From positions 1 through 11,281 of the forward strand of contig DATKMG010000346.1 in NCBI GenBank assembly GCA_035541995.1: a stretch of 11,281 bases of DNA, written 5' to 3'. Below are positions 1 through 5,737 of the stretch, piece after piece. A model generated the notes under the pieces. The model had not been told where the DNA came from, searched no databases, and saw only the letters and a list, made by a program, of their open reading frames with translations. The DNA is from DATKMG01 sp035541995. GTDB lineage: Bacteria > Acidobacteriota > Terriglobia > Versatilivoradales > Versatilivoraceae. Position 1 is the first letter of the stretch; the number at the start of each line of letters is the position of its first letter. Made by a program: the position numbers and the translations under genes.

Positions 1-514
1 TTTTCTCTGGAACCTTGGCCTGCACCTTGAGCTACATGGAGAAATACCAAGACACTCATCAGGAGGACTTGAACACTTCCCGTTCCTGTCAATCGATTCG
101 CCGCCAGCATTTTTGGTTTCTCCCTTTTCCCTCGTACGTCCGGGCAACAAAAAGCCGCATGGGTCGCTTACCATCACTTTTTGACCCAATTCCTTTTAAA
201 TCACCCCTGGGTGAAGCGCGCTCCTCTACCCCAATTGGCACCTCAACTCTCTGAGCTCGGGTCGAATTCGAAGGCAGCGCAAATTCAACAACGGTCTTGT
301 GGGCGTTCAGAAATCTGGGTCGACAACCAATTTAATAATTATATAGCCGGAGGTACATTACCGCAATAGAATTGCTGAATTCTGATCGGAAAGAAAGTGC
401 AAAACTCATCAATGGCTCTAATTGCAGGGTAGGAGGAGGGTTTTTCAACTTAAGCGGTAGAATTCGCACGCCGAAAAAATCCTGAGCAAGAGATTCTCTG
501 TTAGACTAAAATAA
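1..514. other. Intergenic stretch with no convincing gene
   Basis: About 500 bases with nothing I can call a gene. Open frames at 15-254 and 181-369 (plus) overlap each other in different frames, lack a good ribosome binding site and have composition unlike the neighbouring genes, so I treat them as chance. There is a strong Shine-Dalgarno-like GGAGGT at 349-354 and another purine run at 429-440, but neither has an ATG, GTG or TTG at a workable distance. Small palindromes occur at 201-214 (TCACCC-CT-GGGTGA), 363-375 (GCAAT/ATTGC) and 368-383 (AGAATT/AATTCT). An AT-rich patch at 331-345 could be promoter DNA. A TAAAAT at 507-512 could be the -10 box for the gene at 615, but I see no matching -35 element. 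Confidence 0.5.
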
Positions 515-515
515 A

Positions 516-590
516 GGCCGAAAGGGAAGGACGGGGCCTTACCGACGGCACGATCATTGGCTCAAGCCGAGCCCCGTTTTCCGGTTTGCC
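516..590 (+). promoter_or_regulatory. Structured leader RNA candidate before the DUF6599-like gene
   Basis: The two arms 516-537 and 571-590 form a long interrupted stem. The core is ACGGGGC (531-537) with GCCCCGT (571-577), seven perfect pairs. It extends outward through two G-U pairs and an A-U, then GG/CC (525-526 with 581-582), AAA/TTT (521-523 with 585-587) and GGC/GCC (516-518 with 588-590), separated by small bulges. The core stem is followed at once by TTTT (577-580), so it could also act as an intrinsic terminator or attenuator. A second small hairpin, TCCC-TGA-GGGA (591-601), overlaps the only purine-rich stretch near the start codon at 615. A TAAAAT at 507-512 could start the transcript just upstream. 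I do not recognise a known riboswitch class. The fold is seen in the sequence; a regulatory role is inference. Confidence 0.45.
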
Positions 591-614
591 TCCCTGAGGG
601 ATCACGGCGTCTTT

Positions 615-1703
615 ATGAAGAGAATCCTGTTTGTGTGTTTGAGTTTATTGTCGCTCCTACGGATCGCAAATAGCGACTCGCAAAGACCCCTGGGTATTCT
701 GGATTCAATTCCTGCCTTAACTCATTGGGAGGCCGCCGACCGGGGTCGAACCATCGAGGCAGAAGCCTACTTGAAATCATCGGGGAGGGATTCCAATGTT
801 CTAAGCGAATACGGATTTGTTAGAGTATTCGAACAGGATTTCGCAGAACAGGATGGGAGAATCAGCGCCGAAATCTTCGAAATGATGGACTCAGCCGCTG
901 CTTATGGCTACTTTACCTTTACCAGAGACCGGAACGGCAAACCTCTTGAGAGGATCGGCAATATTGGCCAGGACCTGGAACACTCAATCATCTTCGCCCA
1001 GAACCGGTATTTCATTCGGCTGACGGCCAGAGGAAATCAAGCCTCCTTGCATGCGGGTCTGCTTCGAGTCGGGAATGCCATATCTCATTTGCTCCCCACG
1101 TCCTACCTGACACCCGCCGTGGTTGCACAGTTGCCGAGGGAGAACCTTGTGAGGAATAGCACAGTCTTTGTACTCGGTATGCAGGCATTGAGCCGAAAAT
1201 GTCCGCCGCTGGGGGACAAAGACATTTTTGGACTCGCAAATGGGGCCGAAGCAGTCGTGGCAGACTACCAGTTTCCGGGGGACTCAGCTACCCTTCTGCT
1301 CATCACCTATCCCACACAACAGTTAGCCAAAAAATTCTTGGAGAGCGGCTATCAAACTTTCGCTGCGCAGAATCTTAACCAACCTGCATTCTATAAACGA
1401 GAGGGCCCCCTGGCGGTCTTGGTTTTTGGCACAAAGTCCGCCGAAGCCGCTACGACACTTCTGGACCGGATCTCGTATGCCTCCATGGTGAGTTGGGACC
1501 CCAAGACTCAGCCTTTGGGTGTCGCCAAAATGATGCTGAACATCTTCCTTTACACCGGAGTCATGTTGTCTATTGCCTTGATCGCAGGAATCTTCTTCGG
1601 TCTGTTCCGGATCATCATTAAGAAGATCCTTCCGGGGCGTGTATTTGATCGTCCGGAAGCCACGGAGCTGATCAAACTCAACCTGCAGGTTCCCAGGCAG
1701 TGA
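615..1703 (+). CDS. DUF6599-like exported protein with C-terminal membrane anchor
   Basis: A 362-residue protein of unknown function. The first ~20 residues look like a Sec signal peptide (basic MKR, Leu-rich core, likely cleavage near Ala-Asn-Ser 18-20). A long soluble region, presumably periplasmic, follows to about residue 305. A single hydrophobic helix lies at about 308-331, then a ~30-residue tail starting with basic residues, so the tail should face the cytoplasm. The mixed alpha/beta pattern, with segments such as FARxNRYFIRL-like and LLLITYPTQQLA, matches what I remember of DUF6599, a family seen mainly in Acidobacteriota; this assignment is from memory, not a search. No catalytic motif is visible. 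The ATG at 615 has only a weak purine stretch (596-601) about 13 bases upstream, which sits inside a small hairpin. It stands alone and its stop is 6 bp from the stop of the convergent mdh gene. Confidence 0.85.
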   Translation: MKRILFVCLSLLSLLRIANSDSQRPLGILDSIPALTHWEAADRGRTIEAEAYLKSSGRDSNVLSEYGFVRVFEQDFAEQDGRISAEIFEMMDSAAAYGYFTFTRDRNGKPLERIGNIGQDLEHSIIFAQNRYFIRLTARGNQASLHAGLLRVGNAISHLLPTSYLTPAVVAQLPRENLVRNSTVFVLGMQALSRKCPPLGDKDIFGLANGAEAVVADYQFPGDSATLLLITYPTQQLAKKFLESGYQTFAAQNLNQPAFYKREGPLAVLVFGTKSAEAATTLLDRISYASMVSWDPKTQPLGVAKMMLNIFLYTGVMLSIALIAGIFFGLFRIIIKKILPGRVFDRPEATELIKLNLQVPRQ

Positions 1704-1709
1704 TCAAAC

Positions 1710-2639
1710 CTAGACCTTAATGATGTCGCACAGCTCCTTGACCGCGGCTGCAGACCGCTTAAGCGCTTCGTGTTCGTCTGCAGACAATGTCATTTGAAAG
1801 ATTTCTTCAACACCGTTGTTTCCCAGTTTAACGGGGACTCCCACAAAGAGCCCGTTGATACCATATTCCCCGTCCAGGTAGGCGGCACAGGGGAGAACCT
1901 TCTTTTTATCCTTTAGAATTGATTCCACCATTTCTACGGTGGCAGCTGAGGGCGCGTAATAAGCACTCCCGCTTTTCAGCAACTCCACGATTTCGGCTCC
2001 ACCCTTGCGTGTTCTTTGCACGATCGAATCGATCTTCTCTTTGGTCAACAGCTCCGTAATCGGGATTCCGGCAACAGTCGAGTAGCGAGGCAGCGGAACC
2101 ATGGTGTCGCCGTGCCCGCCGAGCACGGCAGCATGCACGTTCTCGACAGAGACCTTGAGCTCCATGCCAATAAATGTCCGGAATCGGGCCGCGTCCAGGA
2201 CCCCGGCCATTCCGACAACCCTCTCCCTGGGGAACTTCGAGACTCGGAACGCCGTCTGGACCATGGCATCCAGGGGGTTACTGACTACGATAAGAATAGA
2301 ATGAGGGGAATATTGGACCGCCTGCTCGGTCACACCCTTAACTATTTCGTAATTCTTTATGAGCAGGTCGTCTCGGCTCATCCCCGGCTTGCGGGAAAGT
2401 CCGGCCGTGATCACCACAATGTCAGAACCCACCGTCTGGCGGTAATCGTTGGTCCCTATGATTTGGCAGTCGTTCCCTTCAACCGGTCCGGATTGGAGCA
2501 GGTCCAGAGACTTTCCCTGGGGCAGTCCATCGACGACGTCCACCAGGACCACATTTGCCATTTCCCGATCGACAATGCGTTGAGCGATAGTGGCCCCAAC
2601 GTTTCCAGCTCCGATAATCGTTACTTTTTTTCTGAGCAT
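1710..2639 (-). CDS. mdh: Malate dehydrogenase (NAD-dependent)
   Basis: Oxidises L-malate to oxaloacetate with NAD+ in the cytoplasm, the last step of the TCA cycle. The 309-residue protein belongs to the LDH-like malate dehydrogenases. The N-terminal Rossmann fold has GAGNVG (10-15) and Asp34, which favours NAD over NADP. Substrate-binding Arg83 sits in the active-site loop (SRKPGMSRDD, 82-91); lactate dehydrogenases have Gln there, so this decides for malate. Arg89, Asn121, the Asp149/Arg152 pair and catalytic His176 in GGHGDT are all present. Length is normal for the group (about 305-320). The ATG at 2639 has a good AAGGAG (2648-2653) eight bases upstream. It lies 88 bp downstream of icd on the same strand, with no terminator seen between them, so co-transcription is likely. 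No terminator fits between its stop and the convergent gene, only 6 bp away. Confidence 0.96.
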   Translation of the reverse strand: MLRKKVTIIGAGNVGATIAQRIVDREMANVVLVDVVDGLPQGKSLDLLQSGPVEGNDCQIIGTNDYRQTVGSDIVVITAGLSRKPGMSRDDLLIKNYEIVKGVTEQAVQYSPHSILIVVSNPLDAMVQTAFRVSKFPRERVVGMAGVLDAARFRTFIGMELKVSVENVHAAVLGGHGDTMVPLPRYSTVAGIPITELLTKEKIDSIVQRTRKGGAEIVELLKSGSAYYAPSAATVEMVESILKDKKKVLPCAAYLDGEYGINGLFVGVPVKLGNNGVEEIFQMTLSADEHEALKRSAAAVKELCDIIKV

Positions 2640-2727
2640 GGTGGAAACTCCTTATCGTTATAGTTTTAGCAATTCGAGATCCCAAGAGCATTCGAGCAAA
2701 CAACCGTTTTCAGCCGAAACGCCGGAC

Positions 2728-3969
2728 TCACATATTCGCAATAATAGCATCAGCCATTTCGCTTGTCTTCACACGGGTCGCCGCAATCATCAACCGCTCC
2801 AAATCATACGTCACTTTCTTCTCGAGGATAGTCTTGGAAAAAGCTGCTTCGATGAGTCGGCTGGCCTCGAACCACCCTATGTGTTCGAACATCATGACGC
2901 CAGACAGGATCATCGAACCCGGGTTGACCACGTCCTGATCCGCATACTTAGGTGCCGTCCCATGTGTCGCCTCGAATACCCCATACTCGTCTCCCAGGTT
3001 TGCACCTGGAGCAATGCCCAATCCACCCACCTGGGCTGCACAAGCGTCTGACAGGTAGTCTCCATTCAAGTTTGGGGTGGCCAGCACATGGTATTCACCG
3101 GCTCGAGTCAGTATCTGTTGGAACATAGAGTCGGCAATCCGGTCATTGATCAAGACCTTGCCTTCGTTGGCTCGACTGGATTGGGCTTTTGAAGCCTCTT
3201 CTTCCGTCACAGTCAAACTGGGAAATTCTTCTCTGGCCACCTGGTAACCCCAATCTCGAAATGCACCTTCCGTGTATTTCATGATGTTCCCTTTGTGCAC
3301 CAAGGTGACAACCTTGCGATTGTTCTTGAGAGCATACTGAATCGCACGCCTGACGAGATTTTTGGTTGCCGTCATGGAAATGGGCTTAATCCCGATACCG
3401 GAATCTGCTGCGATTTTCTTGCCCATCTCCTTCTCCAAAAACTCAACTACTCTTCTTGCCTCAGCACTGCCCTGCTGCCATTCTATCCCGGCATAGACAT
3501 CCTCAGTATTCTCGCGGAAGATAACCACGTTCATCTTTTCCGGCCGCAATACCGGTGAAGGAACGCCCGGGTAATACTTAACCGGACGAACACAGGCGTA
3601 AAGATTGAGAATCTGCCTCAGAGTCACGTTCAAGCTGCGGATCCCCCCTCCCACCGGCGTGGTCAGCGGTCCCTTAATAGCCACTCGAAACGCCTTTATG
3701 GCAGCAATTGTGTCTTCAGGGAGCCACTCTCCCATCATCTTGTGGGCTTTTTCCCCCGCAAACACCTCATACCAGCAGATCATTCTTTTTCCATCATAGG
3801 CTTTGCGAACGGCCGCATTGAACACCCGAACCGCAGCTCGCCAGATGTCTCTTCCGGTTCCATCGCCTTCTATAAATGGGATAATCGGATTGTCCGGGAC
3901 GACCAGTTGTCCATTTTCATAGGTAATTTTCGCACCGTTCTTAGGTACTTCCCTCCCGTTTTGAGCCAT
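2728..3969 (-). CDS. icd: Isocitrate dehydrogenase, NADP-dependent
   Basis: Converts isocitrate to 2-oxoglutarate and CO2 with NADP+ in the TCA cycle. The 413-residue protein aligns almost end to end with the E. coli type (416 residues) as I remember it. Isocitrate-binding residues are present: Ser112, Asn114, Arg118, Arg128, Arg152, with Tyr159 and Lys226 as the catalytic pair; Asp280, Asp304 and Asp308 bind the metal. The cofactor pocket has Lys341-Tyr342 and Tyr388/Arg392, the set that marks NADP rather than NAD use. Ser112 equals the E. coli phosphorylation site controlled by IDH kinase/phosphatase, but no aceK is in view. The segment around 250-270 differs most from E. coli, which is normal for a surface region. 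ATG 3969 has AAGGAA (3977-3982) seven bases upstream. First gene of a probable icd-mdh unit, divergent from the ROK kinase gene. Confidence 0.96.
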   Translation of the reverse strand: MAQNGREVPKNGAKITYENGQLVVPDNPIIPFIEGDGTGRDIWRAAVRVFNAAVRKAYDGKRMICWYEVFAGEKAHKMMGEWLPEDTIAAIKAFRVAIKGPLTTPVGGGIRSLNVTLRQILNLYACVRPVKYYPGVPSPVLRPEKMNVVIFRENTEDVYAGIEWQQGSAEARRVVEFLEKEMGKKIAADSGIGIKPISMTATKNLVRRAIQYALKNNRKVVTLVHKGNIMKYTEGAFRDWGYQVAREEFPSLTVTEEEASKAQSSRANEGKVLINDRIADSMFQQILTRAGEYHVLATPNLNGDYLSDACAAQVGGLGIAPGANLGDEYGVFEATHGTAPKYADQDVVNPGSMILSGVMMFEHIGWFEASRLIEAAFSKTILEKKVTYDLERLMIAATRVKTSEMADAIIANM

Positions 3970-4035
3970 AGTCAGATTCCTTGTGATTCGCTACGAAGAG
4001 TTGGGCAGGATCCATGATCAACGGGGGGTTGTAGC

Positions 4036-4057
4036 ATTATAGCCGGCCTGGTGTCAA
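4036..4057 (-). promoter_or_regulatory. Candidate promoter for icd-mdh
   Basis: On the minus strand a perfect TTGACA (4057-4052) and a perfect TATAAT (4041-4036) lie about 70 bases upstream of the icd start. The spacing between them is only 10 bases, too short for one standard sigma-70 promoter. Either TATAAT is used with a poorer -35 farther upstream, or TTGACA is used with a weaker TACAAC 18 bases downstream. Both would give a leader of roughly 45-65 bases. Confidence 0.45.
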
Positions 4058-4132
4058 GGTCGAGGCTCTTCGCGGCATTGGATCAAATGGGAGTTCAAGC
4101 GCGGATTCAGGGGTTGAAGACCCTCAAATTGT

Positions 4133-4161
4133 TTGACATCAAGTGGGTCCTGGGCTACTTT
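4133..4161 (+). promoter_or_regulatory. Candidate promoter for the ROK kinase gene
   Basis: TTGACA (4133-4138), a 17-base spacer and TACTTT (4156-4161) on the plus strand. The -35 is perfect; the -10 keeps the three most conserved positions (first T, second A, last T). Transcription would begin near 4168 and give a leader of about 290 bases that includes the hairpin at 4270-4339. No promoter closer to 4459 looked better. Confidence 0.35.
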
Positions 4162-4354
4162 TACATCTCGCGGTCGTTCCCTCCTTCTTCTCCGCCGAGC
4201 GGAATCGGGTGCCGAAATCATGAAAGTGCCACATGATCTTTTCAAGTTCATCACCGCGGATGAAAATGCTGGAGGGCCGAGTTCCACGAGGCCAGAGGAA
4301 TAGAAAAGAACCATCGGCTTCACGGAGTACGGCCCTCCAAAACTGTATTCTCAC
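4139..4354 (-). CDS. Doubtful small hypothetical protein (71 aa)
   Basis: A minus-strand frame with a GTG start at 4354 and TGA at 4139. The product is rich in aromatic and basic residues, with a stretch around residues 26-50 (GTRPSSIFIRGDELEKIMW-like) that reads like natural protein. Against it: no Shine-Dalgarno sequence before the GTG, no ATG in the whole open frame (which extends back to about 4454), and the region contains the long hairpin at 4270-4339. I recognise no family. It would sit upstream of icd on the same strand. Listed only so that it is not lost. Confidence 0.2.
   Translation of the reverse strand: MRIQFWRAVLREADGSFLFLWPRGTRPSSIFIRGDELEKIMWHFHDFGTRFRSAEKKEGTTARCKSSPGPT
4270..4339 (+). 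promoter_or_regulatory. Long imperfect hairpin in the leader of the ROK kinase gene
   Basis: Two 24-base arms (4270-4293 and 4316-4339) can pair at 21 of 24 positions as plus-strand RNA. The outer ten pairs are perfect (TGGAGGGCCG with CGGCCCTCCA); then an A-A mismatch, five pairs (two of them G-U), a 2x2 internal loop, six pairs (one G-U) and a 22-base purine-rich loop. The three G-U pairs become A-C mismatches if the minus strand is transcribed, so the structure favours plus-strand RNA, the direction of the kinase gene that starts 119 bases downstream. No T run follows, so it is not a standard terminator. It could be a regulatory leader, a small RNA or a decayed palindromic repeat. Confidence 0.5.
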
Positions 4355-4458
4355 GAAAGGGGCAGAGCGTGACAGAGTGAGTTGTCGTCCTTCGATGAGG
4401 GAGGGTCCATGCCTTTTCGTTTGAAGTGTGATGCGCTTCCGGAACTGACCAAGCTAAT

Positions 4459-5442
4459 ATGAACCTCGCAGACCGTACTAAAGAATGTTTCATAGGGATG
4501 GATATTGGCGGGACCTATATTAAAGCCGGCGTGGTCGGTGTCGACGGTAAGGTCTGGGCTCAACGGCATCAAGACGTCCAAAGGAATGACCTGGGCAGTC
4601 TGATCAGGCAGATCGTCTCGCTGGCCAACGAGTTGAAGCTGGCTGACCCCACATTACAGGTTATGGGAATTGGAGTTGGATTCCCAGGCCTTATTTCAGC
4701 CAAGGACTCCGTTATCAGCCTTTCTCCCAACATCCCCGCTTTGAACGGAATCCACTTGAAGGAGATCCTGACGGACCAGCTGGGATGGCCGGCAGTCATC
4801 GAGAACGATGCCAACGCTGGGGCTTACGGCGAGATGTGGCTGGGAGCAGCCACATCGGTTACGAATTTCATTTACATCTCAATCGGCACGCGTGTGGGAG
4901 CCGCTATTGTTTTGAATCGACAGATCTATCGAGGAGTCGGAGGATATGCCGGGGAACTCGGACACACTAGCGTCGTTCCGGATGGGAAGGCCTGCTTCTG
5001 TGGGAGAACGGGCTGTCTGGAAGCTTACGTTTCCGCCCCGTCGATCGCCCAGCGCGTAGAAGAGCGCTTGAACTTGAACCCATCCTCTGCCCTGCAGATT
5101 ATTACCGATCGGCCTGTCAACGCCCAAGATGTTTCAGCAGCAGCCTCTCTAGGTGACCCCATGGCTATCGTCATCGTAGGAGAAGTAGCTCGCTACCTGG
5201 GTTTGGCCATAGCCAATCTGATTGACTTTCTCAATCCGGAGCTGGTGATTCTGGGCGGAGGAGTCATCGGTGCAGGAAACGTGTTGCTCCAGCTTACGAT
5301 TGAGGAAGTCCGCCGGCGAGTCTTATCTCCGTGTTTTGAAGATTGCCAAATCGTATGTAGCCAACTTGGGCCGTCTGCAGGCGTGATCGGGGCCTCCCTG
5401 CTTGCACGCGACGCCAGCCCCAGCTTACATAGCTCCGGATAA
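4459..5442 (+). CDS. ROK-family sugar kinase (glucokinase-like)
   Basis: Probably phosphorylates a hexose (glucose or an amino sugar) with ATP in the cytoplasm. The 327-residue protein has the ROK layout: phosphate-binding DIGGT (15-19), PGL loop (76-78), ENDANAGAYGE (115-125) with catalytic Asp117, sugar-contacting Glu166 and His169, and the zinc site His169, Cys179, Cys181, Cys186 followed by Glu188. A C-terminal LGGG motif closes the ATP site. There is no N-terminal helix-turn-helix, so it is a kinase, not a NagC/XylR-type repressor. Odd point: the usual GTGxG segment reads GTRVG (143-147), with Arg145 for Gly. Start choice: ATG 4459 has only a weak GGAA far upstream; the next Met (14) would cut into the DIGGT motif, so 4459 is kept. 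Length is normal (300-330). The exact sugar cannot be told from sequence, and no sugar-pathway gene is adjacent. Confidence 0.87.
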   Translation: MNLADRTKECFIGMDIGGTYIKAGVVGVDGKVWAQRHQDVQRNDLGSLIRQIVSLANELKLADPTLQVMGIGVGFPGLISAKDSVISLSPNIPALNGIHLKEILTDQLGWPAVIENDANAGAYGEMWLGAATSVTNFIYISIGTRVGAAIVLNRQIYRGVGGYAGELGHTSVVPDGKACFCGRTGCLEAYVSAPSIAQRVEERLNLNPSSALQIITDRPVNAQDVSAAASLGDPMAIVIVGEVARYLGLAIANLIDFLNPELVILGGGVIGAGNVLLQLTIEEVRRRVLSPCFEDCQIVCSQLGPSAGVIGASLLARDASPSLHSSG

Positions 5443-5737
5443 ACCTCTAAGGCTTTTTCATTCCACCTGCCTCGCCTCTTCAGCCCTCTTGAATGAGGTC
5501 AATCCCATGGGGCGCGTTGGGTCCAATGCTTTACTTTGACTGCTGCTGGCTGAGGGAGTTGAGGGGGAGGGGGAAGTATTCACTCCAGCGCCATCTCAGG
5601 TGTTCACTTCCTGCGGATCCTGCTCATCAATTTGCAGGCGATTGGATATAATAACCTGTTTTACTCTAGAGGAAAGGCCGTGCTGACGAAATCGTCACCG
5701 GGTATCTGCCAGCCAGCCTTTAGTGGGATATTTGACT
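5443..5737 (+). promoter_or_regulatory. Spacer with candidate lepA promoter
   Basis: About 295 bases between the kinase stop and the lepA ATG. A perfect TATAAT lies at 5647-5652, about 85 bases before the ATG. A TTGCAG (5632-5637) is too close (9 bases) to be its -35, and the position 17 bases upstream is a poor match. A purine-rich G run occupies about 5551-5578. A small hairpin, TGACG-aaat-CGTCA (5684-5697), falls in the presumed leader. No clear terminator for the kinase gene was found. Confidence 0.4.

Noticed and set aside
60..110. tRNA-like T-loop strings on both strands (ATCGATTC, GTTCAAGTCC)
   Set aside because: The flanking bases do not form a 5-bp T stem with a 7-base loop, and no acceptor stem or anticodon arm could be built on either strand.
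15..369. Two overlapping plus-strand frames (15-254 and 181-369)
   Set aside because: No ribosome binding sites, low-complexity composition and mutual overlap in different frames.
339..485. Short open frame after a strong GGAGGT (349-354), reading TAIELLNSDRK... and ending TGA at 483-485
   Set aside because: The frame has no ATG or GTG; the ATT at 357 is only two bases from the GGAGGT and the TTG at 372 is 17 bases away. About 45 open codons occur easily by chance.
1710..2639. Lactate dehydrogenase as the product of the mdh gene
   Set aside because: The substrate-specificity position is Arg83 in SRKPGMSRDD; lactate dehydrogenases carry Gln there. Pairing with icd also fits malate dehydrogenase.
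2016..2663. Long plus-strand frame (215 codons) opposite mdh
   Set aside because: It lies antisense to a gene with all catalytic residues intact and its translation has no recognisable protein character; it is a shadow frame.
4051..4424. Plus-strand frames at 4051-4236 and 4233-4424 in the icd-ROK spacer
   Set aside because: They overlap the candidate promoters and the hairpin, lack ribosome binding sites and show no domain-like sequence.
5723..5737. GTG start for lepA, five codons upstream
   Set aside because: It would extend LepA beyond the usual short N-terminus; ATG 5738 fits the conserved beginning, though neither has a strong Shine-Dalgarno sequence.
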